From the NCBI GenBank assembly GCA_964345235.1, contig CAYFQE010000028.1:1-9411 (forward strand): DNA of 9,411 bases. Reading direction: 5' to 3'. Position 1 is the stretch's first letter; each line of letters opens with the position of its first letter. Position numbers and translations under genes: made by a program. The notes below the pieces were generated by a model that was given only the letters and a program-made list of their open reading frames with translations, did not search any database and had not been told where the DNA came from. This DNA comes from Scatomorpha sp964345235 (GTDB taxonomy: Bacteria > Bacillota > Clostridia > Oscillospirales > Oscillospiraceae). Shown here piece by piece: positions 1-4,601 of the stretch.

Positions 1-162
1 GGTTATGCTCACAAAGCTCTTGCCGTCTTCAACTTCAATCTTCCCAAGCTTTTCAAGCTCGTCCCAAGCGGCGTTTTCAATTTTGTCGTCGCTGCCTGCG
101 CCGCAGGCTGCCAGAGAAAGCATCATTAGTACTGCCAAAAGTAAGCTTATAATTTTTTTCAT
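1..162 (-). CDS. Putative secreted lipoprotein, N-terminal part only (runs off left edge)
   Basis: Minus-strand reading frame of 54 codons starting at the ATG at 162-160 and still open at the window edge. An AGGAG ribosome binding site (minus strand of 172-176) precedes the ATG. The protein opens with a classical type II signal peptide: two lysines after Met1, a hydrophobic stretch about residues 4-19, then a lipobox L17-A18-A19-C20. Cys20 should be lipidated, anchoring the protein on the outer face of the membrane. The visible mature part is acidic and charged, containing WDELEKLGKIEVEDGK. Too little is present to assign a family; it could be a solute-binding protein or one of the many Firmicute lipoproteins of unknown function. 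The lipoprotein call is firm, the function unknown. Confidence 0.85.
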   Translation of the reverse strand, partial: MKKIISLLLAVLMMLSLAACGAGSDDKIENAAWDELEKLGKIEVEDGKSFVSIT

Positions 163-241
163 AGTAAATTTCTCCTGTTATTGGTTAATATGAAACACTC
201 AAGTTTTTAAAAAATATGCAGGCAAAACTTATCTTATGTCT

Positions 242-270
242 ATTTTAATAGAGCATTCAAATTGAGTCAA
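242..270 (-). promoter_or_regulatory. Sigma-A-type promoter for the lipoprotein gene
   Basis: On the minus strand TTGACT (270-265) and TAAAAT (247-242) are separated by exactly 17 bp. The predicted transcript would carry a leader of about 70 nt before the ATG at 162. It lies just downstream of the terminator of the preceding minus-strand gene, as expected for an independent unit. Confidence 0.7.
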
Positions 271-275
271 GGCAT

Positions 276-312
276 ATAAAAAGCCCTTGGATATTTAACC
301 CAAGGGCTTTTC
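276..312 (-). terminator. Intrinsic terminator of the SH3-like gene
   Basis: A perfect 12-bp inverted repeat (279-290 with 300-311, core AAGCCCTTGG/CCAAGGGCTT) encloses a 9-nt loop and ends in a T-run on the minus strand. It lies about 20 bp after the stop codon of the minus-strand gene ending at 331. Confidence 0.85.
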
Positions 313-330
313 GCTTATATATCTAAAAAC

Positions 331-666
331 TTATCCTGCGACCACAATACCGTCGAACAAATCATAAACGCTGAAGCCTTCGCCCATTATCGGCCAATAG
401 CCGAAGACATTTGTGTCCCTGCATTTTAGCCAGCCCGATTTTCCGTCTGCGGCCTCAAGCTTAAACCATTCCGGTCCATAGACATTGGTTATTGTAAGCT
501 TCTCTCCGCGTCTGGCGACAAAGGCGACTATATCGTCGGAAAACTCGCGCGGTTTGCCCGCATATCCGCCACTGCCGCTGGCATAGTCCCACATCACGGC
601 ATGTTCGCTATGAAGACATTGCACCGGAAATAGAAGTGCAAGAAAACAAAATGAGCAGTTGACCAT
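331..666 (-). CDS. Small secreted protein with a bacterial SH3-like domain
   Basis: A 111-residue product. Residues about 1-20 are hydrophobic and resemble a signal peptide, but there is no lysine or arginine near the N-terminus, which is unusual. The mature part has an SH3b-like pattern: a beta-rich segment with RRGEKLTITNVYGPEWFKLE, then GKSGWLKCRDT, ending in FDGIVVAG. Bacterial SH3 domains usually bind cell-wall peptides or act as spacers in exported proteins; a role outside the membrane is inferred. The gene lies between tRNA-Leu and a lipoprotein gene on the same strand, each with its own terminator. No Shine-Dalgarno sequence precedes the ATG at 666, and an in-frame TAA lies two codons upstream, so this is the first possible ATG. 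A later start, such as the Val24/Met25 codons, would remove the signal peptide. The gene is probably real; the exact N-terminus is uncertain. Confidence 0.6.
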   Translation of the reverse strand: MVNCSFCFLALLFPVQCLHSEHAVMWDYASGSGGYAGKPREFSDDIVAFVARRGEKLTITNVYGPEWFKLEAADGKSGWLKCRDTNVFGYWPIMGEGFSVYDLFDGIVVAG

Positions 667-693
667 TTTTTAATAGTTCAGAAAATTTGATGT

Positions 694-702
694 TTTATAG
701 CA
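694..702 (-). promoter_or_regulatory. Possible extended -10 promoter for the SH3-like gene
   Basis: The minus strand reads TGCTATAAA at 702-694, an extended -10 (TGn plus TATAAA). No good -35 box lies 16-18 bp upstream, where the tRNA terminator sits. The transcript would start about 20 nt before the ATG at 666. Confidence 0.35.
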
Positions 703-735
703 AAAACCCTGCAAGCGTGTTACTTGCAGGGTTTT
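703..735 (-). terminator. Intrinsic terminator of tRNA-Leu
   Basis: A perfect 13-bp stem (703-715 with 723-735, core CCCTGCAAG/CTTGCAGGG) with a 7-nt loop. On the minus strand the stem runs into TTTTT. It begins 7 bp after the encoded CCA end of the tRNA. Confidence 0.85.
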
Positions 736-741
736 AAATTT

Positions 742-829
742 TGGTGCGCGAGGGGGGACTCGAACCCCCACGCCCGTATTGAGCACTAGAACCTGAATCT
801 AGCGAGTCTACCAATTCCACCACTCGCGC
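742..829 (-). tRNA. tRNA-Leu (anticodon CAG)
   Basis: On the minus strand the gene starts GCGCGAG at 829 and its acceptor partner CTCGCGC lies at 752-746, followed by discriminator A (745) and an encoded CCA (744-742). The anticodon arm is CTAGA / TTCAGGT / TCTAG, putting anticodon CAG at 795-793, which reads the leucine codon CUG. A long variable arm follows and a T-arm with GTTCGAGTC is present, giving a class II tRNA of 88 nt, as expected for leucine. It has its own promoter and terminator and appears to be a single-gene transcription unit. Confidence 0.97.
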
Positions 830-842
830 AAACCAGGATTGA

Positions 843-871
843 ATTTTAGCACTCTGTGCTGTGTTTGTCAA
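843..871 (-). promoter_or_regulatory. Strong promoter of tRNA-Leu
   Basis: The minus strand carries TTGACA (871-866), a 17-bp spacer and TAAAAT (848-843), close to the sigma-A consensus. Transcription would start a few bases before the tRNA 5' end at 829, as is usual for a tRNA gene. Confidence 0.85.
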
Positions 872-1053
872 GAAGACAGACCCGATGAAAAGAAATTTGA
901 GTGTCACGAATATATTTCATAAAAACGAACAAAACAGATTAAACCAAAAACTAAGGCAGATAAATAATAGAGCAAACAGCTCACAAAATTTGAACTATTT
1001 GCCCGAGATGGCAAAAATTTTAACAAATATATTAAAATTTTAACAAATAAGTG
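872..1053. other. AT-rich intergenic region without a convincing gene
   Basis: The gap between tRNA-Leu and the small gene at 1135 is about 305 bp. Its left edge holds the tRNA promoter and its right edge the promoter of the small gene. In between it is AT-rich, and a 60-codon GTG-initiated frame (861-1043) has no ribosome binding site and overlaps the tRNA promoter, so I do not call it. The only structure I see is the direct repeat at 1014-1049. Confidence 0.6.
1014..1049 (+). repeat. 16-bp tandem direct repeat upstream of the small-gene promoter
   Basis: AAAATTTTAACAAATA occurs at 1014-1029 and again at 1034-1049, exactly 20 bp apart. An inverted copy of its core, TTGTTAAAA, lies at 1072-1080 across the -10 box. 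The repeat sits directly upstream of the -35 box at 1054. It could be an operator array or an AT-rich UP element that stimulates RNA polymerase. Confidence 0.6.
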
Positions 1054-1081
1054 TTGACAAATCAGAATCTCTTGTTAAAAT
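1054..1081 (+). promoter_or_regulatory. Strong sigma-A-type promoter of the 64-residue protein gene
   Basis: Consensus TTGACA at 1054-1059, a 16-bp spacer, and TAAAAT at 1076-1081. The predicted leader is about 45 nt and ends in a consensus AGGAGG at 1121-1126. Together with the AT-rich upstream repeat this suggests high expression. Confidence 0.75.
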
Positions 1082-1134
1082 ATAGACACTGTCGTATATA
1101 ACCCGAATACATAAATAATTAGGAGGACTTAATA

Positions 1135-1329
1135 ATGAAGAGAGTTCAGTATATGGGCCATGTAGATTTTGAGCTTAGAGGCGAGCGTGAAAAAGAAGCT
1201 GCCGATTTCCTGCGTGATGCGCTGACAGGCGTTTTGAAAAGAAGGAGCTACTATATCGATACCCAACTGGACGCAATCACGGACGAAGTCCAAGAAGTCT
1301 ACGGCGTTAGCATTAATATGAAAGCGTAA
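1135..1329 (+). CDS. Small conserved-looking protein of unknown function (64 aa)
   Basis: I do not recognise this protein. It starts MKRVQYMGHVDFELRG, continues with a charged, probably helical segment (residues about 17-36), a basic patch KRRSYY near 35-40, and a second acidic helix about 42-55, ending VYGVSINMKA. There is no signal peptide, membrane segment, cysteine or obvious helix-turn-helix, so a small cytoplasmic alpha/beta protein is likely. The start is well supported: consensus AGGAGG at 1121-1126, 8 bp before the ATG. It has its own strong promoter and a terminator, so it is monocistronic. That it is a real, probably highly expressed gene is well supported by these signals; its role is not known. 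Confidence 0.8.
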   Translation: MKRVQYMGHVDFELRGEREKEAADFLRDALTGVLKRRSYYIDTQLDAITDEVQEVYGVSINMKA

Positions 1330-1352
1330 GTTTATCTATTTCGAAAAAGTAA

Positions 1353-1381
1353 AAGCTCGGAGCGGTAAGTTCCGAGCCTTT
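1353..1381. terminator. Shared bidirectional terminator between the convergent small gene and tatD
   Basis: A 7-bp GC-rich stem GCTCGGA (1355-1361) / TCCGAGC (1371-1377) with a 9-nt loop. On the minus strand it is followed by TTTTACTTTTT, a good T-run for tatD. On the plus strand the T-run is only CTTTG, so termination of the small gene is probably weaker. Confidence 0.75.
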
Positions 1382-1388
1382 GCACAGT

Positions 1389-2147
1389 TTATATTCCAAA
1401 AAGTTCTTTTCCGTTTTCGAGTGTGAGTCTTGCAAACTCCCTCTCAGGCATTCCCAAAATCTCGGCGCACCTGGCTGAGATAAAGGGCAGGTTTAAAGAG
1501 GAATTTCGCTTTCCCCTGTGCGGTACGGGGCTTAAATATGGGCTGTCGGTCTCGATTAGTATTCTGTCTTTCGGTATGGCCGCAAGAGCCTCAAGCGTTT
1601 TGCGGGCGTTTTTATATGTAACGGGTCCGTCGAAGCCAAAGTAGAACCCGAGTTTAATAAGCCTTTCGGCAAACTCCGCTGTGCCCGAGTAGCAGTGCAT
1701 AACGCCTTTAAGACCCTTAAAGCGCGAGAGAGTTTCGAGTGTGTCCTCATGGGCATCGCGGCTGTGAACAACAACAGGCAGGCCTAAATCGAAGGCCAAT
1801 TCGAGCTGTTTGGTAAATACATGGCGCTGCAAGGCGGCATTTTCCCTAGTCCAATAATAATCAAGGCCAATCTCTCCGATTGCAAGAACCTTTTTATTTT
1901 TGCTGAGTTTTTCAAGCTTTTCAAGACTGCTCTCCTCAAATTTATTGCAGTCCGAAGGGTGAAAGCCCACGGCGACATAAAGAATATCATATTCATCAGA
2001 AAGTCCGATGATTTTCTCAGAGCTTTCCAAATCGACGGCCGGATTTAATATATACGATATCCCGCCTTGGCGCATGGCTGCCATAAGCTCGGGCAGGTCA
2101 TCATTAAAGGCCTCGTCATCGTAGTGGGCGTGAGTGTCAAAATACAT
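1389..2147 (-). CDS. tatD: TatD-family metal-dependent hydrolase (DNase)
   Basis: A 252-residue member of the TatD family (amidohydrolase-like TIM barrel), usual length about 255-265. TatD enzymes are cytoplasmic, metal-dependent 3'-5' exonucleases/DNases linked to DNA repair and turnover. The metal-site motifs appear in the usual order: DTHAH near the N-terminus (two His ligands), GEIGLDYYW around residue 92-100 (Glu), VVHSRDAHEDT (His), MHCYSG (His) and IETDSPYLSPVPHRGKRN in the C-terminal third (Asp). All the expected ligands are present, so it should be active. An AAGGAG ribosome binding site (minus strand of 2155-2160) supports the ATG at 2147. In many Firmicutes tatD sits by metG or ksgA; here it stands alone, convergent with the small gene and divergent from the membrane protein. 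The family is certain; the natural substrate is not. Confidence 0.95.
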   Translation of the reverse strand: MYFDTHAHYDDEAFNDDLPELMAAMRQGGISYILNPAVDLESSEKIIGLSDEYDILYVAVGFHPSDCNKFEESSLEKLEKLSKNKKVLAIGEIGLDYYWTRENAALQRHVFTKQLELAFDLGLPVVVHSRDAHEDTLETLSRFKGLKGVMHCYSGTAEFAERLIKLGFYFGFDGPVTYKNARKTLEALAAIPKDRILIETDSPYLSPVPHRGKRNSSLNLPFISARCAEILGMPEREFARLTLENGKELFGI

Positions 2148-2177
2148 CTTAAAGCTCCTTTGCTCTTATACATAATG

Positions 2178-2206
2178 ATTAAAGCACGAATCCCGCTTGC
2201 TTGCAA
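2178..2206 (-). promoter_or_regulatory. tatD promoter, overlapping the divergent promoter
   Basis: The minus strand has TTGCAA (2206-2201), a 17-bp spacer, and TTTAAT (2183-2178). Its -35 box shares bases 2201-2202 with the -35 box of the rightward promoter, so polymerase binding to the two may be mutually exclusive. Confidence 0.55.
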
Positions 2207-2225
2207 GGGCCTAAAATGCTAGTAT
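2197..2225 (+). promoter_or_regulatory. Promoter of the O-antigen-ligase-like gene
   Basis: TTGCTT (2197-2202), a 17-bp spacer, and TAGTAT (2220-2225) with an upstream TG at 2217-2218 (extended -10). The expected start point is about 2232, practically at the ATG at 2233, so the message may have almost no leader. Confidence 0.45.
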
Positions 2226-2232
2226 AAGGCGC

Positions 2233-3495
2233 ATGAAAACGGCTGATAAAATAAGAAGAATCTATATAATTTTTGCGCTCGGAATCTATCCGATTTTTCC
2301 GGGCTTTCACGGCTACGAGAACATAAGCCGCGAGAAGATAATATTTCTTGCGGCTTGCAGTTTTGCGCTCCTTATAGCTCTCGCCCTGTCGCCCGACAGA
2401 AAAGACTTCCTCAAAAAAGCGGGTTTTGCGGAAATTTCAATATTTATCTTTGCGTTCACGGCTATAATAAGCTTCCTCTGCTCAAACCTTGATAGGTGGA
2501 AGCTCATCATAGGCCAAAATTACGACGGACTCTTTATGATTCTGCTTTTCACACTCATATTTCTTCTGCTCTCAAAGGGAAGCTATAAAAAGAAAGAGAT
2601 AATCGGAGTTTTGCTCATATCCTCAAGTTTAGTGTCGCTTATATGTATTCTTCAGATTTTAGCTTTTAACCCTCTGGGACTCTATCCCGCAGGGGCGAGC
2701 CTTTCGGGACACGGTATCGACTATTCCGGTGTTTACTTGGGAACTTTCGGAAATCAAAATCTTCTATCGGCCTATTTTTCGCTACTCTCTCCCCTTTTTA
2801 TTTATGAATTGCTGTTTTCAAAAAACAAAAAGCGCTTTTGGCTTTTTTTGCCCGTTGCCATGTTTTTGTTTATAAGCATAAAACTGAGACAGAGCGCCTA
2901 TCTCATATCGTTTTGCCTATGCCTGCTTCTAACCGTGATTATGCGAGCTCTCGGCGGCCGCCGCACCCTATATGCTACAGTCGGTTTTATAACTGCTCTG
3001 CTCTTGTTTTTTGCGCTCGTTTATTTTATAAAACCCAAAAACGAAACGCTCTTCGAGCTTCACGAAATACTCCACGGGAGAGTTTCAAAGACTTTCGGCT
3101 CAAAACGCCTTATGATATGGGCCGAAACCGTTCAGATTTTTAAAAGAAGCCCGATTACAGGCCACGGGCCGGCGTCTTTGCCCTATCTTTTCACAACTAT
3201 ATTCAAGCGATTTGTGCCCGAAACGGGAACCCTGCTCATTTCCTATCTCAACTCCGCACACAACGAGTTTTTATCCCATCTGGCGCAGCTCGGCGCTCTC
3301 GGGCTTTCGGCGTATATACTCTTCATAAGCGCGGTTTTTAAAAAAGCGAAGCACGAGGCTTATGCCGGCTTTATTATGGCCGCAACAGGCTACCTTATAT
3401 ATAGTTTTTTCGGAAATTTGGGCGGTACGGTCATGCCGATGTTTTATATAATAATGGCGCTCGCCTCTGCAGGAACAGATAAAGAGAGTGGATAG
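2233..3495 (+). CDS. O-antigen ligase/polymerase-like (Wzy/WaaL) integral membrane protein
   Basis: A 420-residue polytopic membrane protein with about eleven or twelve predicted hydrophobic segments (roughly 7-22, 34-52, 66-84, 98-115, 122-145, 172-193, 201-237 as one or two spans, 245-266, 355-369, 376-395, 397-413) and one large extracytoplasmic loop about 267-354. That topology, a GNQN motif at 173-176, R292/W296 in KRLMIWAETVQIF followed by SPITGHGPAS, and AHNEFLSHLAQLG from 342 are features of the O-antigen ligase/Wzy_C superfamily. These proteins polymerise or ligate lipid-linked glycans, or attach them to proteins, outside the membrane. In a Gram-positive organism a role in capsule, secondary wall polymer or exopolysaccharide is plausible, but no other glycan gene is in view. 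Only a weak AAGG precedes the ATG; starting here keeps the first membrane span intact. No terminator is obvious downstream. Confidence 0.8.
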   Translation: MKTADKIRRIYIIFALGIYPIFPGFHGYENISREKIIFLAACSFALLIALALSPDRKDFLKKAGFAEISIFIFAFTAIISFLCSNLDRWKLIIGQNYDGLFMILLFTLIFLLLSKGSYKKKEIIGVLLISSSLVSLICILQILAFNPLGLYPAGASLSGHGIDYSGVYLGTFGNQNLLSAYFSLLSPLFIYELLFSKNKKRFWLFLPVAMFLFISIKLRQSAYLISFCLCLLLTVIMRALGGRRTLYATVGFITALLLFFALVYFIKPKNETLFELHEILHGRVSKTFGSKRLMIWAETVQIFKRSPITGHGPASLPYLFTTIFKRFVPETGTLLISYLNSAHNEFLSHLAQLGALGLSAYILFISAVFKKAKHEAYAGFIMAATGYLIYSFFGNLGGTVMPMFYIIMALASAGTDKESG

Positions 3496-3514
3496 AATAA
3501 ATTTTGAACTAATC

Positions 3515-3543
3515 TTTTAAAACCGCTTCTTTTTTGCTATAAT
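3515..3543 (+). promoter_or_regulatory. Extended -10 promoter of the cyclodeaminase-family gene
   Basis: A perfect extended -10, TGCTATAAT, at 3535-3543, with a weak TTTTAA -35 at 3515-3520 (17-bp spacer). The predicted leader is about 95 nt. I see no recognisable riboswitch in it, including no tetrahydrofolate riboswitch core. Confidence 0.6.
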
Positions 3544-3646
3544 TTGCTTAAGGCCACTCCGACCATTAAAAAGGATCGGCTTTCTATTTAATAAAGCATA
3601 AAAACAAAATCGGATTTTAATAAATATCTTAAAAAAGGAGAAAAAA

Positions 3647-4291
3647 ATGAAGAAACTAAAAGTCAGACTCGCAAAAGAAAAGAGAATCGAGAAAAAATCG
3701 GATTTAATACAGGATATGACAATACAGGAATACCTGCAGGTTCTGGGCAGTTCGCAGAGCATGCCCGGCGGCGGCTGTGCAACGGCGCTTTTGGCCGCAC
3801 AGGCGGCGGCGCTCGGCGCAATGGTGTGTAAAATAAGCAAAAACCCCGACCTTTCCGAGGAAGAAAAACTGCTCGATGTTATGGCAGACTTTTTCATGAG
3901 GCAGATTGAAGAAGACAGAAAATCATTCAAGCCTTTAGAAAAAGCGTTTAAGATGGACAAAAACGATCCCGAGCGCAAGCTGGCGCTTCCCGCCGCTCTC
4001 AGAATTGCAATCATGGTGCCTACAGAAATCATGTTCTCTTCGGCGCGCTGCGCAGATGCGCTTATTAAGATTGGCGAGAATTGCAAAAAAGGTCTGCTGT
4101 CCGATGTGGTTACGGCGCTGGAGTTCAGCCTAACCGCCATGAAGACGAGTCGCAATCTTATATTTGAAAATACAATCGGCATGGAAGATGAGGTCTTCAA
4201 AAACACAATCCGCCGCGAGGGCGAGATTCTCTTCGAAGAAACCGAGGGGCGCATACACGATGCAATAAAAAATTTCAGCGCAAAGGCCTGA
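3647..4291 (+). CDS. fchA: Formiminotransferase-cyclodeaminase family protein (likely methenyltetrahydrofolate cyclohydrolase, FchA-like)
   Basis: A 214-residue all-helical protein of the FTCD C-terminal family. Clostridial FchA of this family hydrolyses 5,10-methenyl-THF to 10-formyl-THF; the related cyclodeaminase domain deaminates formimino-THF. Family signatures: TIQEYLQVLGSSQSMPGGGCAT with the glycine-rich PGGG at 40-43, the AAQAAALGAMVCKIS helix, the ALPAALRIAIMVPTEI segment about 113-128, and LLSDVVTALEF about 150-160. The N-terminus carries an extra lysine/arginine-rich stretch of about 20 residues before the usual family start. The AAGGAG at 3635-3640, 6 bp before the ATG, supports that longer form. 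The gene is monocistronic, with its own promoter and terminator, away from other folate or histidine-degradation genes, so cyclohydrolase versus cyclodeaminase cannot be settled from context. Confidence 0.85.
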   Translation: MKKLKVRLAKEKRIEKKSDLIQDMTIQEYLQVLGSSQSMPGGGCATALLAAQAAALGAMVCKISKNPDLSEEEKLLDVMADFFMRQIEEDRKSFKPLEKAFKMDKNDPERKLALPAALRIAIMVPTEIMFSSARCADALIKIGENCKKGLLSDVVTALEFSLTAMKTSRNLIFENTIGMEDEVFKNTIRREGEILFEETEGRIHDAIKNFSAKA

Positions 4292-4310
4292 AAACTATAT
4301 AAGAAACAAA

Positions 4311-4345
4311 AACAATCGGAGGTGAAAATCCGGTTGTTTTTTATT
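4311..4345 (+). terminator. Intrinsic terminator of the cyclodeaminase-family gene
   Basis: A 9-bp stem AACAATCGG (4311-4319) / CCGGTTGTT (4330-4338), including one G-U pair, with a 10-nt loop and a run of T (TTTTTTATT), 20 bp after the stop codon. Confidence 0.8.
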
Positions 4346-4433
4346 CTGAATAAATATAAAAGCAGATTTCTGATAAGTGATATTTTTGTTTATAATTTTG
4401 TTTGTTTTGCATAAATTGAATAAAACTCATCCG

Positions 4434-4462
4434 TTGCAAATGATCAGTCGATATGTTAAAAT
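4434..4462 (+). promoter_or_regulatory. Promoter of the larA-dehydrogenase-etfBA operon
   Basis: TTGCAA (4434-4439), a 17-bp spacer, and TAAAAT (4457-4462), with TG at 4454-4455 giving an extended -10. It is the best promoter match upstream of larA, and no promoter of equal quality is evident in the intercistronic gaps. Confidence 0.7.
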
Positions 4463-4470
4463 TTTAAATA
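4453..4470. promoter_or_regulatory. AT-rich palindrome over the -10 box; possible Rex-type operator
   Basis: The sequence ATGTTAAAATTTTAAATA has perfect dyad symmetry in its central TTAAAATTTTAA and matches the clostridial Rex consensus TTGTTAANNNNTTAACAA at all but three of the fourteen defined positions. Rex represses redox-related genes when NADH is low. A site over the -10 of a lactate oxidation operon would make sense, but AT-rich palindromes also arise by chance. Confidence 0.35.
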
Positions 4471-4601
4471 TAGTATAAAGTTATTAAGAAAATCTTGGAC
4501 GCAGACATCTTGTTTAGAGGCATATAACAGTTGTTGCGCTCACTATGTAAAATTTTGAAAGAACTTAAAGCAGAAAAAAGAATAGGAAAGGGGAGATTTT
4601 A

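Larger units (their letters stand above)
4346..4601 (+). other. Regulatory and leader region of the lactate operon
   Basis: The 310-bp gap between the cyclodeaminase-family gene and larA holds no gene. It contains the upstream terminator, an AT-rich stretch, the operon promoter at 4434-4462 with an overlapping palindrome, and a predicted leader of about 130 nt. An imperfect second copy of the promoter's AT-rich motif occurs at 4543-4560 (TATGTAAAATTTTGAAA against TATGTTAAAATTTTAAA at 4452-4468), but without a good -35 box. I recognise no riboswitch or T-box in the leader. Confidence 0.6.

Noticed and set aside
742..829. tRNA-Leu as an integration site for a mobile element
   Set aside because: No integrase, no second copy of the tRNA 3' end in the window, and normal housekeeping-type neighbours on both sides.
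861..1043. 60-codon frame on the plus strand between tRNA-Leu and the small gene
   Set aside because: GTG start without a ribosome binding site, start inside the tRNA promoter, end inside the AT-rich repeat, and composition typical of translated AT-rich spacer.
3547..3595. Weak hairpin in the leader of the cyclodeaminase-family gene, considered as a terminator or riboswitch
   Set aside because: Only a short CCGA/TCGG pairing with mismatches beyond it and no T-run directly after; no tetrahydrofolate riboswitch core recognised.
3517..4254. 245-codon frame antisense to the cyclodeaminase-family gene
   Set aside because: It lies wholly opposite a gene with clear family motifs, is dominated by Ser/Phe/Leu-rich low-complexity sequence, and lacks a ribosome binding site; a shadow frame.
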